DNA of 64,000 bases, taken from NCBI RefSeq assembly GCF_046844695.1, contig NZ_CP177354.1, positions 620,001 to 684,000 of the forward strand, given 5' to 3'. Shown in pieces: positions 9,024 to 17,233 of the stretch. The position numbers and the translations under genes are program-made. The notes under the pieces are model-generated. The model saw nothing but the letters and a program-made list of their open reading frames with translations. It was not told the DNA's origin and searched no databases. The stretch's first letter is position 1; each line of letters begins with the position of its first letter. Source of the DNA: Pokkaliibacter plantistimulans. Its GTDB lineage: Bacteria; Pseudomonadota; Gammaproteobacteria; Pseudomonadales; Balneatricaceae.

Positions 9024-9033
9024 TGGTATGCCA
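9024..9033. promoter_or_regulatory. UxuR/ExuR-like operator 4
   Basis: TGGTATGCCA within CTGGTATGCCAG, 43 bases before the uxuB ATG, a position where a bound repressor would block transcription of uxuBA. Confidence 0.72.
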
Positions 9034-9076
9034 GTTTTTGTCGTTGCCCCCACTCCTTGCCTGACAGGAAATAACA

Positions 9077-10546
9077 ATGACGCCTGCGGATGACAACTCC
9101 CCGACCGTAACCAGAGTGCCTGGCACCTATCGGCCTGCCGACATCAGTACTGGTATCGTGCACCTTGGCCTTGGCGCTTTTCACCGTGCCCATCAGGCGG
9201 TCTATATCGAGCAGGTGCTGCAGCGTCATGGTGGCGGCCCCTGGGCCATCTGCAGTGCCAACATCCGTTCCAATATGCGGGTCGTGGAGGAGCTGGAGTA
9301 CCAGCAGTTCAGCTATCACGTTGCCGAATATGCTGATCAGCAGCATGTCACCCTGCGTCAGGTCAACGCCATTGCTTCTGCCATCTATGCCGGTGAAGGC
9401 GACAACGGCAGTGGCCATGCCGCATTGCTGGACATACTCAGCGCTGCTACCACGCGCATTGTCACCCTGACAGTGACGGAAAAGGGCTATTACCTGATCC
9501 CTGCGCAGCAACAGTTGCGTCTGGATGATCCGGCCATTGCCGCTGATATTGCCCAGCCTCAGCAACCCCATACCGCTCCTGGTCTGCTGGTGGAAGCACT
9601 GCGTCGCCGTCGGGCCGCAGGCATTCCGCCCTTTACGGTCCTGTCCTGTGACAACATGCCGGACAACGGCAAGCGCTGTCAGATGGCCGTGGTGCAGCTG
9701 GCTGCCCAGCAGGATGCCGGGCTGGCGGACTGGATCGCCACGGAGGTCGCCTTTCCCTGCTCCATGGTGGATCGCATCGTGCCAGCCATGACCGACGCCT
9801 CTCTGGCGACCCTGCGCGATCTCGGCTGCAATGAGCCTGCGGCCATCATCTGTGAAGCCTTCAGTCAGTGGGTGGTGGAAGACCATTTCCCGCAGGGGCG
9901 ACCTGACTGGGAAGTCGACGGCGTGCAGATGGTGGCGGATGTGGCACCGTTTGAGGCGATGAAGCTGCGCATGCTGAACGGCAGCCATTCACTGCTGGCC
10001 TATCTTGGGCCGCTGCTGGGCTATGCCACCGTCGCCGAAGCCGTGGCTGACCCGCAGGTGTGTGCACTGCTGCGCGGTTACATGCTGGAGGAAGCCAAAC
10101 CGACGCTGTCGATGCCCGCCGATGTGGACATTGACGCCTATGCCGATCAGCTGCTGGCCCGCTTTGCCAACGACAGCCTGCACCATCAGCTACGCCAGAT
10201 TGCCATGGACGGTTCCCAGAAACTGCCACAACGCTGGCTGGCGGGGATGCAACAGCTGCGTCACGATCAGTTGCCCTGCCGTCGTACTGAGCTGGGCATT
10301 GCCGCCTGGGTAATGACTGTCATGCAGGCTAGTAAGGGTTTGCTTACTCTGAATGACCCGATGCAGGCGACATTGCTGGCGGCGGCCAGCGAGGCCGATC
10401 CGTTGCTGGCATTGCTGTCAGTGGACGCTATCTTCCCTGCCCAGCTATTGCAGGACCAGGCCCTGCTAGTACGGCTGCGTGAGGCGCTGACTGCGCTGAG
10501 CCAGCCCTCGACCATCCGAACTTTTATTGCTCAGCTGCAAGGCTGA
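9077..10546 (+). CDS. uxuB: fructuronate reductase (D-mannonate oxidoreductase)
   Basis: A 489-residue polyol-specific long-chain dehydrogenase of the mannitol dehydrogenase family. UxuB interconverts D-fructuronate and D-mannonate with NAD(H) in the glucuronate pathway. The N-terminal Rossmann domain carries GIVHLGLGAFHRAHQA. The central SCDNMPDNG is typical of the family. The catalytic signature K-x4-N-x2-H is seen as K296, N301 and H304 (KLRMLNGSHS). The next gene, 28 bases downstream, is mannonate dehydratase, which makes the D-mannonate role much more likely than mannitol or arabinitol oxidation. Expression is probably repressed by the divergent UxuR-type protein. Confidence 0.9.
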   Translation: MTPADDNSPTVTRVPGTYRPADISTGIVHLGLGAFHRAHQAVYIEQVLQRHGGGPWAICSANIRSNMRVVEELEYQQFSYHVAEYADQQHVTLRQVNAIASAIYAGEGDNGSGHAALLDILSAATTRIVTLTVTEKGYYLIPAQQQLRLDDPAIAADIAQPQQPHTAPGLLVEALRRRRAAGIPPFTVLSCDNMPDNGKRCQMAVVQLAAQQDAGLADWIATEVAFPCSMVDRIVPAMTDASLATLRDLGCNEPAAIICEAFSQWVVEDHFPQGRPDWEVDGVQMVADVAPFEAMKLRMLNGSHSLLAYLGPLLGYATVAEAVADPQVCALLRGYMLEEAKPTLSMPADVDIDAYADQLLARFANDSLHHQLRQIAMDGSQKLPQRWLAGMQQLRHDQLPCRRTELGIAAWVMTVMQASKGLLTLNDPMQATLLAAASEADPLLALLSVDAIFPAQLLQDQALLVRLREALTALSQPSTIRTFIAQLQG

Positions 10547-10574
10547 TCTGAACCCGTCTCTTAGGAGCCTAGTT

Positions 10575-11756
10575 ATGGAACATACCTGGCGCTGGTTTGG
10601 ACCAGCCGACGACATTTCACTGATGGATATCCGTCAGGCTGGCGCGACCGGCATCGTCTCTGCACTGCACGACATCGCCAACGGCGAGGTCTGGCCGGTC
10701 GCTGCCATTGCCGAGCGCAAGGCCATCATTGAAGCGGCCGGGCTGCGCTGGGCCGTGGTGGAAAGTATTCCGGTGCACGAGGACATCAAGCGTCGCACCG
10801 GTCGCTATGCCGACTATATCGCCAACTATCAGCAGAGCCTGCGCAATCTGGCCGCCTGCGGTATCGACACGGTGTGCTACAACTTTATGCCGGTGCTGGA
10901 CTGGACCCGCACTGATCTGGCCTATGAGCTGCCAGACGGTTCCCGTGCATTGCGCTTTGACCAGATCGCCTTTGCCGCATTTGAACTGTTCATCCTGCAG
11001 CGCGAGGGGGCGAAGAGTGAATACTCGGCGGCCGAGCAGCAGGCGGCGGCTGACTATCTGGCCGCGCTGCCGGATGCAGAGCGTGACAAGCTGGTGGCCA
11101 CCATCATTGCCGGTCTGCCAGGGGCGGAAGAAAGCTATACCCTGGATGACTTCCGGCAGGCGCTGGCAGCCTACGATGCCATCGACAAAGATCAGCTGCG
11201 TGAGCACCTGCGTCTGTTCCTTGAAGCCATCGTACCGGTGGCGGAAGAAGTGGGCATCCGTCTGGCCATTCACCCGGACGATCCGCCCCGGCCGATTCTG
11301 GGTCTGCCGCGCATTGTCTCCACGCGTGATGATGTCGCCTGGCTGGTAGAGAAAGTGCCTGCTAAGGCCAACGGCATCACCTTCTGTACCGGCTCTTACG
11401 GTGTACGTGCCGATAACGATCTGTGTGCTATGGCCACCGAGTTTGCTGATCGTATCTACTTTACCCACCTGCGCTCCACTGAGCGTGAGGAGACACCCGG
11501 CAGCTTCCACGAAGCGTCGCATCTGGGCGGCGATGCCAATCTGGTTGAGGTGGTGCGGGTACTGGTGAACGAGGAGCGTCGTCGTGCCGAGGCCGGTGAT
11601 CTGCCGCTCATTCCCATGCGTCCGGATCATGGCCACCAGATTCTGGATGATCTGCGCAAGCAGGGCCGTCCCGGTTATTCCCTGTTGGGTCGTATGAAAG
11701 GGCTGGCGGAGCTGCGCGGTGTGGAGCTGGCGATACGCCACTTCAAGGTGCTGTAA
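10575..11756 (+). CDS. uxuA: mannonate dehydratase
   Basis: UxuA dehydrates D-mannonate to 2-keto-3-deoxygluconate, which then enters the Entner-Doudoroff route. The product is 393 residues (E. coli 394) and begins MEHTWRWFGPADDISLMDIR, a start typical of the family. Conserved parts include AVVESIPVHEDIK, CYNFMPVLDWTRTD, the metal-site region LAIHPDDPP, TFCTGSYG and IPMRPDHGHQ. An in-frame upstream start at 10527 exists but overlaps uxuB and lacks homologous sequence; the ATG at 10575 follows TTAGGAG. It forms an operon with uxuB. No uxaC or kdgK is visible nearby. Confidence 0.95.
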   Translation: MEHTWRWFGPADDISLMDIRQAGATGIVSALHDIANGEVWPVAAIAERKAIIEAAGLRWAVVESIPVHEDIKRRTGRYADYIANYQQSLRNLAACGIDTVCYNFMPVLDWTRTDLAYELPDGSRALRFDQIAFAAFELFILQREGAKSEYSAAEQQAAADYLAALPDAERDKLVATIIAGLPGAEESYTLDDFRQALAAYDAIDKDQLREHLRLFLEAIVPVAEEVGIRLAIHPDDPPRPILGLPRIVSTRDDVAWLVEKVPAKANGITFCTGSYGVRADNDLCAMATEFADRIYFTHLRSTEREETPGSFHEASHLGGDANLVEVVRVLVNEERRRAEAGDLPLIPMRPDHGHQILDDLRKQGRPGYSLLGRMKGLAELRGVELAIRHFKVL

Positions 11757-11812
11757 GTCAGCCTGGGGCACCTCTCAGGGTGCGCTGTCAGAGTATTAAG
11801 AGTTGCCAGTTG

Positions 11813-11845
11813 AGCCCGGAGGCCGTGAGGTCTGCGGGCTTTTTT
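11813..11845 (+). terminator. intrinsic terminator after uxuA
   Basis: AGCCCG (11813-11818) pairs with CGGGCT (11835-11840) and is followed directly by a run of six T. It ends the uxuBA transcript before the convergent phoR gene. Confidence 0.75.
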
Positions 11846-11893
11846 ATGCGCTTGACGTGCGGTTGGCGGTGCAGAGCGAGCGGTGATGGGCTG

Positions 11894-13195
11894 TCAGGCT
11901 TCCTGTTCGAGGCTGACCAGCAGACTGGCCGGGAATTTGGCGCGGAACAGACTGCCTTTGCCCAGCTGGCTTTCGATCTGCAGCGTGGCTTCGTGACGTA
12001 GCAGTACATGTTTGACGATGGCGAGGCCCAGACCGGTGCCGCCGCTTTCTGAGGTGCGGCTGGGGTCAGCACGATAGAAGCGCTCGGTCAGGCGAGGGAT
12101 GTGGATAGGATCAATGCCGATGCCATTGTCCTGTACTTCAAAGACGGCGCCCTCACCCTGACGGCGCCAGCGAATTTGAATCTGTCCCTCATCAGGCGTG
12201 TACTTGACGGCGTTCATCACCAGGTTGGATAGGGCACTGTGCAGCTCCTGTTCGCGGCCATGCAGGCACAGGCCCGGCTCGGCTTCCAGCGTGATGGTCT
12301 GACCCTTGTCGGTGCCGAGTGCTTCGGCATCATGCAGAATCTGGCGCAGCAGATGATCCATGTCTACCGGCTCGGCAGCATATTCAATCTGTGAGGTTTC
12401 CAGCCGCGACAGGGTCAGCAGGTCGGCAATCAGGTTTTCCATCCGCTTGGCCTGCTTGCCCATCTGCTGGACCGGGCGCACCCAGGGGCGCGGCAGCTGA
12501 TCCAGATGGTCGCCGAGGGTTTCCAGATAGCCACTGATGACAGTCAGTGGCGTGCGCAGTTCGTGAGAGGCATTGGCGACAAAGTCCTGGCGCATTTTCT
12601 CCAGGTTGTGCAGCCGGGTGACGTCCTGTACCAGCATCAGGCGGTCGCCCTTGCCAAACAGGGTAATGCTGATTTGCAGATACTGGTCGCTGTTGGTGGG
12701 GGCAGGGACTTCCAGCGGCTCCTGATAACGGCAGCGATCAAAATAGCGCACGAAGTCAGGGCGGCGCAGCAGGTGAGTGATCGGCTGGCCACGGTCCTGT
12801 GGATAGCGCAGCCCCAGCAGGCGGCTGGCGGCCTGATTCCACCATTCCAGCGCGCCGTCTTCATCGAGCAGCACGACGCCGTCTTTCAGCGCGGAGGTGG
12901 AATCCTGAATGCGGGCGATGATGCCTCGCAGGCGGTCGTGCTCGTCCAGATTGCGTTTCTGCAGACGATACAGCTCATCGAAGATGTCGCCCCACAGCCC
13001 TTTGCCTTCCGGTACGTCATCCTTTTCGCTGGAGTTTTTCGCCAGCCAGCGTACCAGATGCTGAAAATGCCACAGTTGCCAGCCCAGCAGGCCAGCCAGT
13101 CCCAGGCTCAGCCCCTGCAGCGCATAACCGCTGAGGGCGCCTGCCAGTGTACATCCCAGTAACACCAGAGCCTGACGGCCCAGGAAACTGCGCAT
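11894..13195 (-). CDS. phoR: phosphate regulon sensor histidine kinase PhoR
   Basis: The membrane-bound sensor kinase of phosphate starvation. The 433 residues start with two short hydrophobic segments (about 8-45) and no large periplasmic domain, as in PhoR. A PAS domain follows (about 95-195, DGVVLLDEDGALEWWNQAA). The HisKA box has the phosphoacceptor H211 in NASHELRTPL. The ATPase domain shows N box NLVMNAVKYTPD, DNGIGID and GTGLGLAIVKH. It lies two bases downstream of phoB on the same strand, so the two are one operon under the Pho box upstream of phoB. Length matches E. coli PhoR (431). Confidence 0.95.
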   Translation of the reverse strand: MRSFLGRQALVLLGCTLAGALSGYALQGLSLGLAGLLGWQLWHFQHLVRWLAKNSSEKDDVPEGKGLWGDIFDELYRLQKRNLDEHDRLRGIIARIQDSTSALKDGVVLLDEDGALEWWNQAASRLLGLRYPQDRGQPITHLLRRPDFVRYFDRCRYQEPLEVPAPTNSDQYLQISITLFGKGDRLMLVQDVTRLHNLEKMRQDFVANASHELRTPLTVISGYLETLGDHLDQLPRPWVRPVQQMGKQAKRMENLIADLLTLSRLETSQIEYAAEPVDMDHLLRQILHDAEALGTDKGQTITLEAEPGLCLHGREQELHSALSNLVMNAVKYTPDEGQIQIRWRRQGEGAVFEVQDNGIGIDPIHIPRLTERFYRADPSRTSESGGTGLGLAIVKHVLLRHEATLQIESQLGKGSLFRAKFPASLLVSLEQEA

Positions 13196-13197
13196 GA

Positions 13198-13890
13198 TTA
13201 CGCAACCTTGTTGGAGAATCGATAGCCGGTGCCGCGTACGGTCTGAATCAGGTGTTCGTGTTGTCCGCCCAGCGCCTTGCGCAGACGGCGAATATGGACG
13301 TCGACGGTGCGCTCTTCGACATAGACGTTACCGCCCCACACCTGGTCCAGCAGTTGTCCGCGGGAGTAGGCGCGCTCAGGGTGGGTCATGAAGAAGTGTA
13401 GCAGTCGGTATTCGGTCGGTCCCATTTCCAGCTGCTTGCCGTGGGAGGTGACGCGATGGGACACCGGATCCAGCAGCAGGCCTTCGATTTCCACCGGATC
13501 TTCCAGCCCCTGCGGCGCAGCACGGCGCAGCACCGCCTTGAGACGGGCCACCAGCTCACGCGGTGAGAAGGGTTTGGTGATGTAGTCATCAGCGCCTGCT
13601 TCCAGACCCTGAATCTTGTTGTCCTCATCGCCCTTGGCGGTGAGCATGATGATCGGCATTTCCGCGGTCATCTGGTCACGCTTGAGCCGACGGCAGAATT
13701 CGATGCCACTGGTGCCGGGCAACATCCAGTCGAGCAGCATCAGATCGGGTTTGTCGTCGACGATAATGGCATGGGCGCGGGTGGTGTTTTCGGCTTCGAA
13801 ACACTCGTAGCCGGCCATTTCCAGCGCAACGGCAATCATTTCCCTGATCGGCGCTTCGTCATCGACGATCAGGACCTTTTTGTCAGCCAT
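13198..13890 (-). CDS. phoB: phosphate regulon response regulator PhoB
   Basis: OmpR-family response regulator that activates phosphate-starvation genes. The receiver domain (1-120) has the acidic pair DDE, phosphoacceptor D54 in LLDWMLPG, Thr in MLTAKG and Lys in ITKPFSP. The C-terminal winged helix (about 130-230) has RAYSRGQLLDQVWG and ERTVDVHIRRLRKAL. I place the start at 13890 (MADKKVLIVDDE) because a CAGG ribosome site sits eight bases upstream; the ATG at 13896 would be too close to it. A Pho box lies 57 bases upstream of the start, implying autoregulation. Confidence 0.95.
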   Translation of the reverse strand: MADKKVLIVDDEAPIREMIAVALEMAGYECFEAENTTRAHAIIVDDKPDLMLLDWMLPGTSGIEFCRRLKRDQMTAEMPIIMLTAKGDEDNKIQGLEAGADDYITKPFSPRELVARLKAVLRRAAPQGLEDPVEIEGLLLDPVSHRVTSHGKQLEMGPTEYRLLHFFMTHPERAYSRGQLLDQVWGGNVYVEERTVDVHIRRLRKALGGQHEHLIQTVRGTGYRFSNKVA

Positions 13891-13896
13891 GTGCAT

Positions 13897-14439
13897 TACC
13901 TGTCATCTATTGCGTTCTTGTGACCGCATTATTACAACGACATGGTGTTACACAAATATGACAAAGGGAAGTTTAAAAGCGCAATCACGGGCTTTTCTCG
14001 GGGTTGTCAGTTATGAACGGCGGTGGTGTAACCGCAGTGTGTAGGAGCAGCGGATAACCGCGTCCGGGTTGCATCTGTCGCACTTTATCCCCACAGCCAC
14101 ATAAAGGTGCAGTGACGTGGCCGGTAACAATGCGCTATCGATTTGTGAATCCCTTCACCGCCGGTTGTGGATTGATCACCCCGTCGGATGAGCAGCGTGT
14201 CTGGTTCATCAGGATGTAGCGAGGTTTTGCCATCCTGAGCCTCGTTATCGGCTAACCGGGCCGGGCGCTCAGGCGTCGTTCTGGAGTGCGCCCCGACAAC
14301 TGGCAGAACCGGAGGAAAATCAGGTCGCTGCATAGCAAGCTCGGGTCGCCTTCTTTAAACTAGCGGTGCCGGTTTGCCCGGTCACCGATCCGGCCCCAGG
14401 GTCACTGCTGTCATTTCGTCAAGACAAAGGATTTCCGTT
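13897..14439. other. divergent intergenic region between phoB and argB
   Basis: These 543 bases contain the Pho box and -10-like element of phoB (see below) at the left. The remaining part up to the argB ribosome site holds no convincing gene: the reading frames present have atypical composition and no recognisable protein. The argB start is preceded by CAAAGGA. I see no clear second regulatory motif. Confidence 0.5.
13947..13964 (-). promoter_or_regulatory. Pho box upstream of phoBR
   Basis: Read on the minus strand this is TTGTCAT-ATTT-GTGTAAC, two 7-base half sites separated by four bases, against the consensus CTGTCAT-N4-CTGTCAT. Ten bases further downstream TGTAAT provides a -10-like box, the spacing at which PhoB replaces -35 recognition. 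It supports PhoB autoregulation. Confidence 0.72.
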
Positions 14440-15348
14440 ATGCCCCTTTCCCGCGATGCCGCCCTTAATGTTGCCAAGGTCCTGAGCGAGGCCATGCCCT
14501 ATATCCAGAACTATGTGGGCAAGACCATCGTGGTCAAGTACGGCGGCAACGCCATGATCGACGAAACCCTGAAGAACGCCTTCGCCCGTGACATCGTCAT
14601 GCTCAAGCTGGTCGGTATCAACCCGGTGGTGGTGCACGGTGGCGGACCGCAGATCGGTGAGCTGCTGGAGAAACTGAAGATCGAATCCCACTTCATCAAT
14701 GGCATGCGTGTGACCGATTCCGCCACCATGGATGTGGTGGAAATGGTACTGGGGGGGCAGGTCAATAAAGACATCGTCAACCTGATCAACACCAACGGCG
14801 GACGTGCCATCGGCCTGACCGGAAAGGACGCCCGTCTGATCATGGCCAAGAAGATGAAGGTCACCCACAAGACGCCCGATATGGAGGCGCCGGAAATCAT
14901 CGACATCGGCCATGTTGGCAGTGTTGAACGAATTAACCGCGAACTGCTTGATCTGCTGGTCGCCAGCGATATTATCCCCGTCATTGCTCCGATCGGGGTG
15001 GATGAGGAAGGTAACTCCTATAACATCAACGCCGATCTGGTGGCAGGCAAGGTGGCTGAAGCACTGGATGCAGAAAAACTGCTGCTGCTGACCAATATTG
15101 CCGGTCTGCTCGACAAACAGGGTAAGGTTCTTACTGGTCTGTCGCTGGCGGATGTCGACGCCCTGATCGCCGATGGCACCATCACCGGTGGTATGCTGCC
15201 GAAGATCGACTGTGCACTGGAAGCGGTGCGTAATGGCGTCAAACGTGCGCACATCATCGATGGCCGCGTGGCACATGCCACCATGCTGGAGCTGTTCACC
15301 AACGAAGGTGTGGGCACCCTGATTACCAACGAAAAACTCAAGGCTTGA
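14440..15348 (+). CDS. argB: acetylglutamate kinase
   Basis: ArgB phosphorylates N-acetyl-L-glutamate, the second step of arginine synthesis. The 302-residue protein shows the amino-acid kinase fold: VVKYGGNAM (ATP-binding Lys), VVVHGGGPQIG, NGMRVTDSATMDVVEM and the C-terminal DGRVAHATMLELFTNEGVGT. The extended N-terminal helix before the kinase core (MPLSRDAALNVAKVLSEAMP) is typical of the arginine-sensitive hexameric enzymes of Pseudomonas type, so feedback inhibition by arginine is likely. The start at 14440 is preferred over 14374 because it follows CAAAGGA and gives the conserved N-terminus. Confidence 0.95.
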   Translation: MPLSRDAALNVAKVLSEAMPYIQNYVGKTIVVKYGGNAMIDETLKNAFARDIVMLKLVGINPVVVHGGGPQIGELLEKLKIESHFINGMRVTDSATMDVVEMVLGGQVNKDIVNLINTNGGRAIGLTGKDARLIMAKKMKVTHKTPDMEAPEIIDIGHVGSVERINRELLDLLVASDIIPVIAPIGVDEEGNSYNINADLVAGKVAEALDAEKLLLLTNIAGLLDKQGKVLTGLSLADVDALIADGTITGGMLPKIDCALEAVRNGVKRAHIIDGRVAHATMLELFTNEGVGTLITNEKLKA

Positions 15349-15355
15349 CGGTTGT

Positions 15356-15391
15356 CTGCAGGCCGGTGCACTCCCCTGCACCGGCCTGCAG
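15356..15391 (+). terminator. strong 15-bp perfect hairpin between argB and slmA
   Basis: The arms CTGCAGGCCGGTGCA (15356-15370) and TGCACCGGCCTGCAG (15377-15391) are perfectly complementary around a six-base loop. There is no T-tract, so it may be a factor-dependent terminator, an RNA-stability element or a processing site rather than a classical intrinsic terminator. Confidence 0.5.
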
Positions 15392-15417
15392 ATGGGCTGA
15401 CGGATGTAAGGTAAACA

Positions 15418-16152
15418 ATGACGGAAAGTCTCAGTCCCAAGGCCCGTAAGGGCCAGGCAAAGCAGCGGATTCTGGAAGCCCTGGCACGGATGTTGGAACA
15501 TGCGCCGGGCGGGCGCATCACCACGGCAGCACTGGCACAGGAAGTCGGTGTGACCGAAGCGGCACTGTATCGCCATTTTCCCAGCAAGACGCGGATGTTT
15601 GAGGGGCTGATCGATTTTGTCGAGGAGAGCCTGTTTAGCCGCATCAACCTGATTCTGGAGCGCGAAGCCAGTGCGGCCGTACGCTGTCAGCAGGTACTGA
15701 CGCTGCTGCTGGCGTTTGCCGAGAAGAATCCTGGCCTGGCCGTGTTGCTGGCCGGTGACGTGCTGGCGGGCGAGGATGCACGTCTGCATCAGCGTATCCG
15801 TCAGGTGTTCGACCGTATTGAGACCCAGCTGCGGCAGATCCTGCGCGAGGCCGAGCTGCGTGAGCAGCTGCGTACCCTGAAGCCGCCCAGTGTCTGCGCC
15901 AATCTGCTGATGGCCTTTGCCGAAGGCCGCCTGCGTCAGTTTGTCCGCAGTGAGTTCAGCCAGCCACCGACCGAGCACTGGCCGGAACAGTGGGTGCTGC
16001 TGAAAGCGCCGCTGCTGCGCCCTGCCCCACTCAGCAAGGCGAGTGATGCAACTCCCGCCACCGAAGAGCATCATGGGCACGACGACCCTCATGCTGATGA
16101 CGAGGCTTCAGCGCTGGATGAGCAGACGGCCGTCAGCGAAGAACAACATTGA
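15418..16152 (+). CDS. slmA: nucleoid occlusion factor SlmA (TetR fold) with long C-terminal tail
   Basis: SlmA binds specific DNA sites across the chromosome and blocks FtsZ ring assembly over the nucleoid. The N-terminal helix-turn-helix is clear: GGRITTAALAQEVGVTEAAL followed by YRHFPSKTRMFEGLIDFVE. The core continues with FAEKNPGLAVLLAGDVLAGE, characteristic of SlmA. The protein is 244 residues whereas E. coli SlmA is 198. The surplus, from about residue 200, is a low-complexity tail rich in His, Asp, Glu and Ala. It lies downstream of argB, as in Pseudomonas-like genomes. Confidence 0.9.
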   Translation: MTESLSPKARKGQAKQRILEALARMLEHAPGGRITTAALAQEVGVTEAALYRHFPSKTRMFEGLIDFVEESLFSRINLILEREASAAVRCQQVLTLLLAFAEKNPGLAVLLAGDVLAGEDARLHQRIRQVFDRIETQLRQILREAELREQLRTLKPPSVCANLLMAFAEGRLRQFVRSEFSQPPTEHWPEQWVLLKAPLLRPAPLSKASDATPATEEHHGHDDPHADDEASALDEQTAVSEEQH

Positions 16153-16250
16153 ATTGAATTTAGCCGTGCGGAGGTGAGTGAGAAGCCACTCGTCACCGCG
16201 GGGGCGGCTGTTGCTATACTGCGGCCCTGACTTACCCGGAGACTTGTTTC

Positions 16251-17024
16251 ATGGCATTGGCAAAACGCATCATCCCCTGTCTGGACGTCGACAACGGCCG
16301 TGTGGTCAAAGGCGTGCAGTTCCTTGATATACGCGATGCCGGTGACCCGGTGGAAGTGGCCAAGCGTTATAACGAGCAGGGTGCTGACGAAATTACCTTC
16401 CTCGACATTACCGCCAGTCATCAGGACCGCGACACCATGGTGCATGTGGTGGAAGCCATTGCCGGACAGGTATTCATTCCGCTGACGGTTGGTGGTGGTA
16501 TCCGTACCTGCGACGATATTCGCCGTATGCTCAACGCCGGTGCCGACAAGGTCTCAATCAACACCGCCGCGGTGACCAATCCCGACTTTGTCCGCGAGGC
16601 TTCGGAGCGCTTTGGTGCCCAGTGCATCGTAGTGGCCATCGACTCGAAAAAAGTCAGCCAGCCCGGCGAGCCTGACCGCTGGGAAGTGTTCACCCACGGC
16701 GGACGTCGTGCCACCGGGCTGGATGTGATCGAGTGGGCGAAAAAGCTGGTGGCACTGGGCGCAGGGGAAATTCTGCTGACCAGTATGGATGCTGACGGCA
16801 CCAAAAATGGCTTTGATCTGGGCGTGACCCGCGCGGTCAGTGAGGCGGTGCCGGTACCGGTCATTGCCTCAGGCGGTGTGGGTAATCTTGATCATCTGGT
16901 GGATGGTGTGCTGCAAGGTAAGGCTGATGCGGTACTGGCCGCCTCCATTTTCCACTTCAACGAGTACAGCATTCCGGAAGCCAAGCAGTATATGGCGGAA
17001 AAAGGTATCGAAATGCGCCTGTAA
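16251..17024 (+). CDS. hisF: imidazole glycerol phosphate synthase cyclase subunit
   Basis: HisF is the TIM-barrel half of imidazole glycerol phosphate synthase, which makes IGP and AICAR with ammonia supplied by HisH. The 257-residue protein starts MALAKRIIPCLDVDNGRVVKG with the catalytic Asp in CLDVD. The second catalytic Asp is in VVAIDSKK near residue 131. Phosphate-binding loops GGGIRT and ASGGVGN are present. It lies alone here: hisH, hisA and hisB are not adjacent, and slmA lies 98 bases upstream. Ribosome site GGAGA precedes the ATG. Confidence 0.97.
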   Translation: MALAKRIIPCLDVDNGRVVKGVQFLDIRDAGDPVEVAKRYNEQGADEITFLDITASHQDRDTMVHVVEAIAGQVFIPLTVGGGIRTCDDIRRMLNAGADKVSINTAAVTNPDFVREASERFGAQCIVVAIDSKKVSQPGEPDRWEVFTHGGRRATGLDVIEWAKKLVALGAGEILLTSMDADGTKNGFDLGVTRAVSEAVPVPVIASGGVGNLDHLVDGVLQGKADAVLAASIFHFNEYSIPEAKQYMAEKGIEMRL

Positions 17025-17233
17025 TGGCACGCCGCACTCGCGTGTGCTTTTGACGGCCAGGGTCCGTACAGGCCGTTGAACAAATAGCTGTGCCAATCGG
17101 CTTGCACAGCAGCCATATTCTTACCAGACTTGTTGATCAGTCACCTGCGTCGGCGAGGCGTCTACGGGGTGCATGGACTGAACCATGACGTTTCGCGCAG
17201 GACTCTGGTCCTGGTATGAAGGAGCCGTGCCGA

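Noticed and set aside
14419..16092. 557-codon minus-strand frame opposite argB and slmA
   Set aside because: It is the antisense of two clear genes; its product is His/Gln/Asp-rich in the way typical of reverse frames in GC-rich DNA.
17053..17076. ACGGCC/GGCCGT inverted repeat after hisF
   Set aside because: Only six base pairs and no T-tract; not enough to call a terminator.
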